The notes under the pieces: model-generated
Told to the model about the DNA's origin: nothing
Seen by the model: only the letters and a program-made list of their open reading frames with translations
Database searches by the model: none
Shown here: one piece after another, positions 21,735-33,355 of the stretch
How the letters are laid out: every line of letters starts with the position of its first letter
Position numbering within the stretch: position 1 is the first letter of the stretch
Assembly (NCBI GenBank): GCA_933228675.1
Contig: OW121741.1
Coordinates: 135,945,149 to 136,009,148 of the forward strand
DNA: 64,000 nucleotides
DNA from: Stomorhina lunata
Taxonomy: Eukaryota > Arthropoda > Insecta > Diptera > Rhiniidae
Reading direction: 5' to 3'
Made by a program: the position numbers and the translations under genes

Positions 21735-23062
21735 TTGCGAAACAAAATAAATACTAATTACAGTGTCTTAGTTGGAAGGTTGCTAATGTATCCCGAAAAT
21801 TACCGCCCAATAGCAATTTGTTCAGCGCTGTCCAAACTGATGGAAAGTATGGTAAACTATCATCTAGTTAAATATTTGGAGTCTAATAACCTACTAAACG
21901 ACCGGCAGTATGGATTTTGTAGGGGCCGCTCTACGGGTGATGTATTAGCCTTTTTATCGGAAAAATGGAGCCGTTCTATTCACCGTTTTGGCGAAAGTAA
22001 AGTTATAGCTCTTGATATTTCTAAGGCGTTTGATAGAGTGTGGCATGGAGCACTTCTATCAAAACTTATTGCTTTTGGTGTAGGTAACAATTTCTCTCAG
22101 TTTATATCAAGCTTTCTCAGAGATCGCACTGTAAAAGTTGTAATATATGAGATATCGTCCAAAGAGTTTATTATTAATTCGGGGGTACCACAAGGCTCCG
22201 TTCTTTCTCCTACTTTATTTCTTATTTTTGCTAAATGACCTTTTATGTCAAACTTCCAACCCTATCTACTCTTTTGCAGATGATAGCAACATCTGTCATT
22301 CGTATTCATTCAACCAAGATATATGTACACGGTAGTTCCATTGTCAATTTTAAATTTAAAAATCACTATCTGACATATATAAGGATTATGACATTTGTAA
22401 AAAAATAAAGCTACCATTTTTGAAGCATATTAATTTTTTCATTGAAATTATTTTTTTTTTCAATATAAATATCAAAAAAAAAAATATATTAAATATTGAA
22501 TTTAAAAGAGCCTGGATCATAGAGGAATACTTCTAGACAACCATTATAACAATTACAAGGTCAAAAATGTGTTTATAATGATATGCAAATTTGATGCCGT
22601 TTGATATTCAAAGCTGTGTTTTTAAAAAGTGGCAATATTTTTTCAAATGTAAATATAAAAATGAAACTTCAAAAATTCTTATTAAAAATTTAGTAAGACT
22701 ATTAGAACTACCTTATACCTGTATCATGCATTTAACTATAGGCCAAGCATGTTGGATATCAATTCCAAGAGGCAAACCATCAATGATACGCTAAATTCCG
22801 ACTTTCTACAATATCCAATTGGGGTCGTTCTAATAGGGTCGATTTCAACGCTCGTAAGACCCAATGTTGTGTGTTAACACACAAAAGCGTTACGAACAAT
22901 GTTGCATCATCTGTAAGTATGGATGGTATAAATATTGAGGAATCAGAAACTCTTGATGTTCTAGGCATGAAAATTCAGTGTGATGTCCGTTGGACTAATC
23001 ACGTTTTTCAAGTGTCGAAAGATGCATTCAAGTGTCTCGGCTTTCTAAAGCCAAGACACTGA
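21735..23062 (+). pseudogene. Broken non-LTR retrotransposon (Jockey/CR1-like RT)
   Basis: Residues typical of a LINE reverse transcriptase are read from about 21788 (PENYRPIAICSALSKLMES), through ALDISKAFDRVWH near 22010 and GVPQGSVLSP near 22180. Near 22225 the frame shifts, and the FADDS catalytic motif continues in another frame near 22278. About 0.45 kb of unrelated AT-rich DNA follows, and the C-terminal part resumes near 22815 (WGRSNRVDFNARKTQCC) and at 22871-23062 (DGINIEESETLDVLGMKI, then KCLGFLK). The element thus has lost its 5' end and endonuclease, has a frameshift and an internal gap, and cannot work. The clade is judged from motif style only. Confidence 0.8.
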
Positions 23063-23109
23063 TCTCCTTAATATATATACTACTTATAACCGACCGAAAA
23101 TGGAATACA

Positions 23110-23350
23110 ACTGTCACGTAAATACAAGTATTTTATATCGTAAATATACAACAAATTTTATATCAAAAATTCTTCTATACAAAAAATCTTATATTGAAAA
23201 TGTTTCTATACTAAAAATATATGTAGAAAATTTTTCTATACACAAAATTTTATATGGAAAATTTTTCCATAAAAAAAAATTTTATATATATGGAAAATTT
23301 TTCCATATAAAAAAAAATTATGTAGAAAATTTTTCTTTACAAAAAATTGG
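23110..23350. repeat. Short minisatellite with ATGGAAAATTTTTCCATA units (array 5)
   Basis: About eight units of around 28 bp. Several contain TATGGAAAATTTTTCCATA, which is a near-perfect palindrome. It ends about 10 bases before a DR fragment. Confidence 0.65.
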
Positions 23351-23361
23351 ATAGGAAAATT

Positions 23362-23450
23362 TTATGGTTTTATCCAAAAACTATTTATTACAATAATAAA
23401 TAATTGTAATAAATTAGGATCTTACTGCAATACACTACAGTAATGTTTGA
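23362..23450 (-). mobile_element. Dispersed repeat DR, fragment next to array 5
   Basis: Matches 23818-23895 almost base for base (TTATTACAATAATAAATAAT, then TGTAATAAATT, then CAATACACT), the hairpin-bearing end of copy C. It lies 370 bp from copy C in the same orientation. Confidence 0.6.
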
Positions 23451-23553
23451 TGTCTCAAAACTATTGAAAAACCCTTTTAAATAAATATACGGCTGCACCT
23501 GGGCCAAGTTTTAAAATAAACCTCTGTTTATTTTAATCTTTTTTTAATCCCCT

Positions 23554-23895
23554 TTATAGCATTTTTATCTTAGTCGCCAAAAAAGTAACAACAAAAGACA
23601 ATATAAAACTGAAAAATGTTGTGTGTTTCTGTTCAGATGATAATAACCGCTTTATGTTGATGTTTGTTGGACAAAATAATTCGTATTTATTCTGTCCCGA
23701 AAATAAGATATAATATGTGGTTTCGCTTCGTCTAGAATTAGGGATAATCCTCTTGAAGAGATGGCCTAACCAATCATCGGAACGCGTCAAGGTTTCCCCA
23801 CCAACATTTTTTGGTTTTGTCAAAAAATATTTATTACAATAATAAATAATTGTAATAAATTGGAATCTTAGTGCAATACACTGCAGTAAAACTTT
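23554..23895 (-). mobile_element. Dispersed repeat DR, copy C
   Basis: In reverse orientation it aligns with copy A from GTGTATTGCA through the hairpin (TTTATTACAATTATTTATTA), the CCAAAAAATGTT segment, and GGTTAGGCCATCTCTTCAAG. Similarity to A continues to ATCTGAACAGAAACA. An 89-codon frame crosses it, but the matching frame in copy A diverges, so I treat it as noncoding. Confidence 0.6.
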
Positions 23896-24240
23896 TTAAA
23901 AAAATGTTTATGTTGAAAAATTTTATATAGCACAAGGTTTTATTGAAATTTTTTATTTCGTTTCTAAATTTTGACTTTGTAAATTCCAATCATTCGCAAT
24001 CATTGAAAACTTATACCGTTTTTTAGCCTCTGATTTATCATATATGTCAAAAAGAAAAAATTTAAAACTTTGATGTAATGTTGGTTTCTGATATTATCTT
24101 AAAAATCGCCAATTTTTTAGCTACAATCTGCATATCGGCACTTAACTTTTTTTAAGGTAAAAATTCGCTAATTGAATCCTTTTCTATAACGAGAATTTCC
24201 TTTGAAAATTTTACTTATTTGGCCCTTACAATAAAGAAAT

Positions 24241-25130
24241 GTAACAAAATATTTGATCAAAACCATTAAAAATCAATGAGGTACAAATAACAATTAAATT
24301 GTAAGTTTCTCAATGAAAATAGTTTTTTTTTTTAATTTAAATGAAGTTACAACTAATTTCATTTATTATTGATTCCCGGGTAACATTTTAATAACTATCC
24401 ACATTTCTTTAATTTTAATAACATAATCTGTTATTAACAGTAACCGTCTTTTTCCATTTCCCTTTGTTGTTTACGTTCAATTGTCAGTCAGTGCGCGCCT
24501 TTAACTAAATCAAGCATCTAATTGGAATGGAAAATTGTTTTTTATTAAAAAATATTCTTAAATGTGCAAGAAATTTATAAAATCTTATTTTCAAGTCTTT
24601 ACTACATTATGCTATACATGTGTTTTTAGAAATAAGTGTTAAAAACAAAAGAAATTTGTTTAAAAGAAACAAAATGTGCGTGGCAGACCAAAAGTGACTT
24701 AGCAAAAGTTTCCCCAATCAAAATGTTGTTCATTTTGTTGTTATTCCTATTTAAACTGTGGAAAAATGAATATGTGAGTTAATTTAATAATATGTAATGA
24801 AATTTTCATAGTATGTGTTCTAATTTTAAAGAAAATTTAATTTAAAATCTGTTGGGCAAAAGTTTGCTATTAAATTCCGTTGTTTTTTTTTGTTTGTTTA
24901 TGAGAGTTCTTAGAGATGGGAGTCTGTGAATGAGAGATAGTGGTGTGTTTATTACGATGTATTTACATAGTATTTGTGTTTATTTTACGATAATTTTTGT
25001 GTTCAATTAAAAATTTAAATTAATAACGGTTTTATTTAAAAAAATTAGTTGAACAAAATTGAAATAGAACAAAATTGAAAATTAAAAACATATTGGAAGA
25101 TTATCTCTATTTGGGTAAATTTGAGATCAA
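24241..25130 (+). promoter_or_regulatory. Duplicated 0.88-kb segment, copy 2 (degraded)
   Basis: Aligns with 20634-21510 over its whole length: CAGTCAGTGCGCGCCTTTAA at about 24485-24504, AATGGAAAATTGTT, AGAAATAAGTGTT, ATGTGCGTGGCAGACCAAA. Here one extra A after GACCAA brings a stop right away, and the splice-donor region reads TTTGGGTAAATT rather than TTTAGGTAAGTT. So the initiator is kept but the putative coding start and donor are degraded. Confidence 0.4.
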
Positions 25131-27666
25131 TACATTAAAAAACATATTAATTTCTATATAATAATTTCAATACATTAAAAAACATATTAATTAATTGAAT
25201 GGATAGAACTGAAGTAAGTGCTGGTAATGTGGTATAGGCTGATTTTGTAGTATAATAATTATTTTCTTAAATTTAAAATATAAAAATAACAGAAAGACTA
25301 GTAATAGTTTGTAATTTTCATAGAATAAAGAGAGTATAGAACTGTTTTATTTTTGCAAGTTATTTGATAGATTTCATGGGGTTGGATTCAAAACTTAAGG
25401 ATTAAATTAATTGATAATCACAATCATTATGATGTGGTAATATAATTTGAGCTGGAAATTTGGTTAACTACATTACATTCACATTTTGAAATAAGGTTTT
25501 ATTAGGATTTGAAATATTTTTTTTTTAAATATCTCTTAAAAAACTCATTACCCTCAACCTCCTCTATCATAATAATCTTTTGTATAATATAATTTCAATC
25601 TTGTTTAGATGTTTTATTTAATTGGTAACAAGTTCAACACATTTGTACAAACATTTACGTAAGATTTATATACGTTTCTTAAAGTTGTTGTGATTTAATA
25701 AAAGGTAAAACAACCAAGGAATTTTATTACTATGTCTTACTAACCTTGACCTGATTCTTAGTAACAAATACAAATGAAGCAATAAAACTTACAAAAACTA
25801 AAACAAAATTGTTATAAGCAGCCAATGAGAGAGCCAGTAGTTAGTGAATATATGATATAAGGAACAATGGGACAGATAGTTAAAAAAAGTTGATAAAAAG
25901 TTTCATTTTGTACTGTTAGATTGTGAGCTTGTTTGCGAAAGTATGAGTGAAAGTTTGAATAAGGTCAGGGTAAAAATATATACATATGAAATATGCCTAT
26001 TTCCCAACCCATTGTGCTTCAGGGGGAGGCAACTAAATTTATCTTTTATAAAAAAATATCATCTATTAAAGTTTTAACGCTATCTTTGAACATCAATTCA
26101 TAAAATTTACGAGAACTTTTTATGGCTCTGAAGTCAATTTCTTAACTAATTCACTTATGTTGCTTGTAGCTTGTTTAGTAAAATAGAGTTTTTAAGTATA
26201 AGATACTGTTTTATTAACCAACATTTAAAAGATAATAATTAAGTAAAAAAATAATAAAAAATCAAATAAGAAAACACTAAAGTCGACAATATAGTACCCT
26301 ACTCTACAAAGTTTATATGTGGAAAGATTGTCGACAAATACAAAAATACAAAATTTTGCTTAAATTTTTGGTATGTTTTAGTCATTTATAGTAGAGGGTC
26401 TTATTTTAGAGTTAGAAAAAAAAAATTGCACTAATTTTCTCGAAATTTAGTATAAAGATTTGTGATTATCAACAACTTTTAAACAAAGGTTTTATATAAG
26501 AGGTAGGTCGACTCCAACAAAAATTTCCTAATTTTAGTATATATTGTAGTCTATTTTTTATTTTATGTTTTAGCCCATATTCTAGTCTATGTTTTATTAT
26601 CTTAAACTCTATGAGAATTTTTTTAATTTCGTGATAATTAATAGATTTTCGAAAGATGGTCTTGTATGGGAGTTATTGTCAAATATACCGATTTTAATAA
26701 AATTTGGTACAGAAACTTATTTTCTTAGTTTATGTTTCATTTTACCTCAAATACCATGCCTTGGCTATACCTTGTTGTAATGGGACGGTACGGTCTATAA
26801 GAGACAAAAGTATGATAAGTCCGTTAGTCAATCCCAGCGTCAATTTTATCAAAACCACTCTTATATTCTGCGGTCTTTTGCATTTTCCTCTGATATAATA
26901 TGTCCTCATTCGAAAAAGTGTAATCGAGGGGTAGGTTTTTCCCTATGAATGTGAGGGAATCACTTTCATACCTTTGTATTCTATCTTTATCTGAAGATAT
27001 ATCTTCTGATATTCCTTGTATTTGGCGGCCTCCTAACATTCTTGCGATAATCTAAAATCGCGAATATCGTCGCTTTTTTACGACTCTGATCTGATGTTAA
27101 AGTTTCAGTGATTTCCCCAATGACATCCTAAACGGAACAGATGCGTTAGCACGAAGTGACACTTCTTAACTGGTCAAGATGATTTGGAGAGAAGATATGT
27201 TTTATATTTCTTAACAGAAGTTTTTTGGTCCGAAATTTAGGGAATGACCCCTACTTATGCAATAAAAAGGTTATGAAAGGATAACAGAGGGAGTAGTGTT
27301 TTTGAGGTCATTTGAATTGAACTTGTTGGCAACAGCCATAAAATTAGTTAAGTTATTGTACAATCTGGCAACGCCAGTAAATTTTGAATTCAACAGTTCT
27401 TGTGTATTCTTTTTTCTTAGTTTTAGTTCTTATTTTACCGTGATTGAATAAACACATCTTTTGTTAAATTAAATACAAATTGTTTATTTAATTATTTACT
27501 TATGATCTGAGCAAGATCATAACAGAACTTTAGTAAGTTGCGGGAAGTTTATTTCACATACGGCTAAAAAACAAATTTTGTCTGTAATGCGTTGAGCTAT
27601 TTTCTGACCAGTCGCCCATAAATGGATGTGCTTTAGAAAAGATGAGTTTTTCGCAAAAATATATAG
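25131..27666. other. AT-rich noncoding DNA; possible transposon pieces
   Basis: No gene is recognised. A 71-codon minus-strand frame at 26824-27039 (GGRQIQGISEDISSDKDRIQ...) is the only non-low-complexity frame; I could not relate it to a family. About 27290-27530 has an LTR-like look (GTTGGCAACAGCC, TCTGGCAACGCCAG, AATAAACACATC) and ends with a 9-bp hairpin TTATGATCT/AGATCATAA, but no second LTR copy was found. Confidence 0.35.
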
Positions 27667-28690
27667 TTTCTGGGAACAAGATTCCTGATTGGCCCAAATG
27701 GCTCTATCTCATGTGGTTTCCAAGATAATCAAGTTTTTATGTTTTCATATAACAATTTAAAAAAAAATTAGTTTTAGTACGAATTTTGATTTTTTTTTAG
27801 TGATCACAGATTTTGGCCCAAATAGCTCTATCTCCTCTAATTTCCAAAGAAACTTTCCAAAAAAATCAAAGTTTTATGTTTTCATATATAATTTTCAAAA
27901 AATATTTTTAGATCACAGATTTTGGTCCGAATGGCTCTATCTCTGTTGGTTTCAAAGAAAATCAAAGTTTTATGTTTTCATATATTAATTTTTAAAAATT
28001 GAGTTTTAGTATGAAAATTTTTTAGTGATCACAGACTTTGGCCCAAATGGCTCTATCTACTTTAGTTTCCATGTTTTATGTTTTCATATAAAAATTTAAA
28101 AAGAATTGAGTTTTAGTATGAATTTTGAAATTTTATTTAGTGATCACAAATTTTGGCCCAAATAACTCTATCTCTTCTAGTTTCCAAGAAAATCAAGGTT
28201 TAATGTTTTCATATAAAAATTTTCAAAAAATTAAGTTTTAGTACGAATTTTGAATTTTTTTTTTATCACAGATTTTGGCCCAAATGGCTCTATCTCTGTT
28301 AGTTTCCAAGATAATTATGGTTTTGTGTTTTCAAAAAATTGAGCTTTAGTCCGAATTTTGAGGTTTTTTTTTAGTTATCACAGATTTTTGCACAAATGGC
28401 ACTATCTCTGTTAGTTTCCAAGAAAATCAAAGTTTTAAGTTTTCATATAAAAATTGGGTTTTAGTACGAATTTTGAAATTTTTTTTAGTGGTCACAGATT
28501 TTTTCCCAAATGGCTTTATCTACTCTAGTTTCCAAGAAAATCAAGGTTTTAGGTTTTCATATAAACATTTTCAAAAAATTGAGTTTTAGTACTAGTTTTG
28601 AAGTTTTTTTTTCGTGATCACAGATTTTTGTCCACATGGCACTATCTCCTCTAGTTTCCAAGAAAATCAAAGTTTTATGTTTCACAAAAT
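27667..28690. repeat. Tandem array of about nine 110-125-bp units (array 6)
   Basis: Each unit contains GATCACAGATTTTGGCCCAA, TGGCTCTATCTC, TTTCCAAGAAAATCAAAG, TTTTATGTTTTCATATAAA and TGAGTTTTAGTACGAATTTT. Unit starts are near 27803, 27912, 28026, 28142, 28264, 28375, 28489 and 28616, with a partial first unit from 27667. Units differ by 10-20 percent by eye. This family is unlike the 27-31-bp arrays: longer, less AT-rich and without a TATAG dyad. It ends where a reverse transcriptase remnant begins. Confidence 0.85.
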
Positions 28691-28770
28691 AGGTCATTTT
28701 GAAAAATAAGACAAAGTGTAGAATAAAGAACGAAGCCTTGTGGTACCCCTTAATTGACCTTGAACTCTTT
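28691..28770 (-). pseudogene. Reverse transcriptase fragment at the end of array 6
   Basis: On the minus strand GGGGTACCACAAGGCTTCGT encodes GVPQGF, followed by codons resembling the same RT segment as 22180-22250 (LFCLIF...NDLF). It is the same family as the remnant at 21735-23062. Only about 27 codons remain, with a substitution in the conserved S of PQGS. Confidence 0.55.
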
Positions 28771-30244
28771 TGATGATTCGGGTAATTCATGATCGGAATT
28801 TATATGCCATTGACCTCCGCATATGAGATAACCGTAATGAGATAACAGTTATCCGCATATGTGATAACCTTGACTGCTGTAACAAGAAAACCTGGACTGA
28901 AGAAGTCTCTTATTTGTGTTTTTTTGAGAACGAGTAAAAAAAGTTTTTTTGTTTAATGTAAATTGTTGTTATTCCCCTGCCTCGCAAATAATGGCCAACC
29001 TTGATCTACACACTCCAATCCACGCTTGGCTATGTATTAGAGAATTAGCATGGATATAACATCAACATTTATTGCCATAGAAGGATTTGCCAGATCAATA
29101 TTTCTGTATGTTACAAGTATAAGCATAAAGACAATATACCCTTTCCAAATAACATATGATGATGTATGGTATCAAAATAATCATATGTCTATGGTTTATT
29201 GTCTTCCAACTGCACGCATGCGCAATTGAAGTATTTCATTAGAAACTATTTGTTATAGAATTGCTGCCGATTGCTTCTTATTAAGCTTTTAAGCATGTGA
29301 ATAAGTAAATTATATTAACTGCTATTAATCTCTTACGTTTATTGCATTTTTAATTATTTTTTCATTCATCCATTCTCGCTCGGTTTAAATATAAATAAAA
29401 TAATGTGGTTTTTATTGAAATGCAGCTTGAAATGGTAAACAACGACAGCCAATAATAGGCAACAGCTAAAATAAAACCACCAGAGACTAGATGGATGGAG
29501 GAGGGAGGTTTTCTGTTTTTTTTCCATTTTCAAGTTTATTTTGGACTGTATTAAAAAAAAATACAGTCAATACTAAATTAAACTAAAAATTCTGTTCTAA
29601 ATTCTAGTAAAATTGACTAAACAAAAAAGTACACGCTTTTTTTTAGCGTCATTGAGTTTTAGTTAAGGTCAATGTTGGACCATATTTTAAGCTTAAGGCA
29701 GTGTCACTAACTCATTGTCATCAAGTTTTCACTTGCAAAACAGCAAACGACGATTACATTCATTCATTCAGTCGAACAAATAGACAAGTATTGGCTGCTA
29801 CTTATGATGTTAAATGTTTAAATGAAATCTTTGCCAAAAGGCTGTTTTAAGCAAATATTTTTAAATAGAAGGTGAAGTAATTGAGTCATCTAAAATTGAT
29901 TATTATACAATATCATATTGTATTTTATTGCAACAGCTCAAATGTTCTTACTTTTAATGAAAATGTTTAAGAGAGACATGACACATTTAAGCATTTAATT
30001 GTCTTAATCATTTAAAGATTTAGAAATTACGTTTTATTTGGTCCAGATGTTCATGAAAACGAGGACAATTGATTTACAACAGTATTTACATATATATATA
30101 AAACGAAGTGCCTACAAAAACATCTTTTCTTTTCTAAGAGTTTTCACAGAGTGCCCGAGAAGAAAATCCATCCAACTTCCCAGAACTTCGTATTGTGAAA
30201 AGGTATTGAAGACTTTTAAACAAAAAAGTGAAGGTGTTATTTTT
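28771..30244. other. Noncoding DNA between arrays 6 and 7
   Basis: No gene is visible. A pair of CCGCATATGAGATAAC / CCGCATATGTGATAAC motifs lies near 28816 and 28851, around the palindrome GATAACAGTTATC. Composition is more mixed than in the arrays and could include conserved noncoding elements, which cannot be judged from one sequence. Confidence 0.35.
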
Positions 30245-31765
30245 CGGTATAAAATTCGTTACAAAATTTTTATAGAAAAATTTTCGTTATAAAATTTTTA
30301 TAGAAAAATTTTCATCATAAAATTTTTAAAGAAAAATTTTCGTTATAAAATTGTTATAGAAAAATTTTCGTTATAAATTTTTTAAAGAAAAATTTTTGTT
30401 TTAAAATTTTTATAAATAATTTTTATAGCAAAATTTTCGATATAAAATTTTTATAGAAAAATTTTCGTTATAAAATTTTTATAGAAAAGTTTTCTTTACA
30501 AAATTTTTATAGAAACAATTTTTGGTATAAAATTTTTATAGAAAAATTTTCGTTATAAAATTTTTATAGAAAAATTTTCGTTATAAAATTTTTATAGAAA
30601 AATTTTCGTTATAAAATTTTTATAAAAAAATTTTTGTTATAAAATTTTTATAGAAAAATTTTTGTTATAAAGTTTTTACAGAAAAATTTTCGTTATAAAA
30701 TGTTTATAGAAAAATTTTTGTTACACAATTTTTATAGAAAAATTTTCGTTATAAAATTTTTATAGAAAAATTTTCGTTAAAAAATTTTTATAGAAAAATT
30801 TTCGTTATAAAATTTTTATAGAAAAATTTTCGTTATAAAATTTTTATAGAAAAAATTTCGTTATAAAATTTTTATAGAAAAATTTTTGTTATAAAATTTT
30901 TATAGAAAAATTTTCGTAAAAAAAATTTTATAGAAAAATTTTCGTAAAAAAATTTTTATAGAAAAATTTTTGTTAAAAAATGTTTATAAAAAAATTTTTA
31001 TAGAAAATTTTTCGTTATAAAATTTTTATAGAAAAATTTTCGTTATAAAATTTTTATAGAAAAATTTTCGTTATAAAATTTTTATAGAAAAATTTTCGTT
31101 ATAAAATTTTTATAGAAAAATTTTCGTTATAAAATTTTTATAGAAAAATTTTCGTTATAAAATTTTTATAGAAAAATTTTCGTTATAAAATTTTTATAGA
31201 AAAATTTTCGTTATAAAATTTTTATAGAAAAATTTTCGTTATAAAATTTTTATAGAAAAATTTTCGTTATAAAATTTTTATGGAAAAATTTTCGTTATAA
31301 AATTTTTATAGAAAAATTTTCGTTATAAAATTTTTATAGAAAAATTTTCGTTATAAAATTTTTATAGAAAAATTTTCGTTATAAAATTTTTATAGAAAAA
31401 TTTTCGTTATAACATTTTTGTACAAAAATTTTCGTTATAAAATTTTTATAGAAAAATGTTTGGTTATAAAATTTTTCATTATAAAATTTTTATAGAAAAA
31501 TTTTCGTTATAAAATTTTTATAAAAAATTTTTCGTTATAAAATTTTTATAGAAAAATTTTCGTTATAAAATTTTTATAGAAAAATTTTCGTTATAAAATT
31601 TTTATAGAAAAATTTTCGTTATAAAATTTTTATAGAAAAATTTTCGTTATAAAATTTTTATAGAAAAATTTTCGTTATAAAATTTTTATAGAAAAGTTTT
31701 CGTTATAAAATTTTTTTTAATTTTCGTTAAAAAATTTTTATAGAAAAATTTTCGTTATAACCTAG
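30245..31765. repeat. 28-bp minisatellite, CGTTATAAAATTTTTATAG type (array 7)
   Basis: About 54 units of 28 bp: CGTTATAAAATTTTTATAG then AAAAATTTT. The middle (about 31015-31700) is nearly homogeneous, and the left part has more variants (TTTTTGTT, CGTAAAA). The unit contains TATAAAATTTTTATA, a near-palindrome. Homogeneous centre and diverged edges are what unequal exchange predicts. Confidence 0.93.
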
Positions 31766-31773
31766 TACGGTGC

Positions 31774-31946
31774 TAGTTTTCGAGATATAGCGCCTTAAAA
31801 CATGGAGGAGGTTGTGCAGTTAATATTCGCGTAACTGAAAAACTGTTTACTTTTTTGAACTAAGTCAAAAAACCGAAAGTCGGCAACAAAATTTTTAAAA
31901 AAATCGCAATATTTTTTTTTGAAAATGCGCTATATCTCGAAAACTA
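31774..31946. mobile_element. Inverted repeat with perfect 20-bp arms beside array 7
   Basis: TAGTTTTCGAGATATAGCGC at 31774-31793 is mirrored by GCGCTATATCTCGAAAACTA at 31927-31946, with about 133 bp between. The loop has no ORF. It looks like a small MITE, or the end pair of a fold-back element; flanking target duplication is not evident. Confidence 0.7.
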
Positions 31947-31964
31947 AAGCTAACAAAAATGAAG

Positions 31965-32520
31965 TAAGAAAGTGCTATAGTCGGTCAAGCCCGACCATAC
32001 GATACCCTTCACCACTAAGGTCAAAGCTGCTATTTTTCCTTTATAAAGACAAATATTTGCTAAATTTTGCCATCATACAAACATTTTCTCAAAACTTATA
32101 TATTTAAGCTGTTACCGCTATTTGGACTTATATGAGAGCTAGGGTCAAATGTGGACCGATTATCTCGAAATTTGGCAAATGATTACAGTTGTTTCCACCT
32201 ATGCTGAAGGGTATAAAAATTATCTTTACCCAACATGTCCCCCGTTTGTTGATAAAGAAGTGTCAAAATAAAAAAATTTTGAAAAAATTCTATAATTGGT
32301 CCAAACTTGACCAAGAATGTATCAAAAACTCACTATAGATTTATCATACTTGCTTATCATTATATCTTTTGCTGGTTTATATGGCATATGAGTGCTAAAC
32401 TAACCCTAAGAAATATTGATCATACGACCGGTAAAACATTCCGACAATATAAATGACGGGATATTCCAGAATGAACAATCTTAGTATACCCAAATTCTTC
32501 TTGATGGTGGGTATATAAAA
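31965..32520 (+). mobile_element. Dispersed repeat CCC, copy E
   Basis: Begins AAGAAAGTGCTATAGTCGGT, then AAGCCCGACCATACGATACC and CTTCACCAC, and ends GATGGTGGGTATATAAAA. The interior has TCAAATGTGGACCGATTATC and TCGAAATTTGGCAAATG. It is shared with 48636-49352 and by its ends with 50257-54524. Such ends are common in fly genomes; I do not assign a superfamily. Confidence 0.6.
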
Positions 32521-33355
32521 AGATTTTATATTTAAATTTTAGTTATTGTTTCTTTTAATATTTACTTCTGTGATGAGTGTCAATGCGTAGTGTTATCAAA
32601 GTGATGTCACAACCATATGTCTCACCATCATCATTTTGATTATTTCCTTTAAAAGTTAAATAAAAGGATGTGGTAGGATGTTAATGTTAAAAAGTTATTT
32701 CTACTCAAGTTTCTGTTAAAATTTTAAGATTCTTCTCTTCTTTCCAAATGTTTATTAAAAATGTATTTAAGTTAAAACCTATTTCTTTTCTTAACAAACT
32801 CAAAAGCCATTTCCGTATTTCCAAACAATTTCATTCCCCTTTCGGCTTTCGAATGTTTCTTGTCGGCACAATTTCCTTCCATTTGTTAGATTGTTCCTAT
32901 CGTTAAAAACATTTTATTCTGCATATTGTTTAAATTAATTCTTTTAGGCGCAAAAAATATTTAAAAACAATATAAAAATGTATAGTATCGGTTTGTTGGT
33001 ATATGTGGAGAAAATAATACGCAAAATAACAGAGATATTCCTAAAAGATGTTTAAAAATTGCGCATGTTAAAATGGTTACAACACTTTAAGAGAATTTAG
33101 GATTAAAATTCTATTTTAATTCAATGTTAAAGAGATATTATACTCTTACAACCGAGAAAAAGAATTACTCTTAAAATTTGCTCTTATGATAATTATCTAA
33201 TAATAAGAAACTGCTCTTAAAAAGTCTAAGAGCTAATTTTTGAACAAACTTAACTTCAATAAAATTATGCATTTCAAAATGTTATTGTATTGAACTCATT
33301 TATTTATAAATTCAAATACAAACACCCAAACAGAAATGTATTAATCTGCAAATCG
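32521..33355. other. AT-rich noncoding DNA between arrays 7 and 8
   Basis: No gene, repeat or structured element could be supported here. Confidence 0.35.

Noticed and set aside
20634..25130. The 0.88-kb repeats as LTRs of one retrotransposon
   Set aside because: The ends are not TG...CA, no primer site or polypurine tract is seen, and the enclosed reverse transcriptase is of the non-LTR type.
26824..27039. A small gene on the minus strand with GGRQIQGISEDISSDKDRIQ
   Set aside because: Non-low-complexity but unrecognised, with no supporting splice or promoter context; listed only as a note in the intergenic entry.
27290..27530. A solo LTR
   Set aside because: Composition and an AATAAA suggest it, but no matching second copy, TSD or TG...CA ends could be fixed, so it is mentioned only within the intergenic entry.
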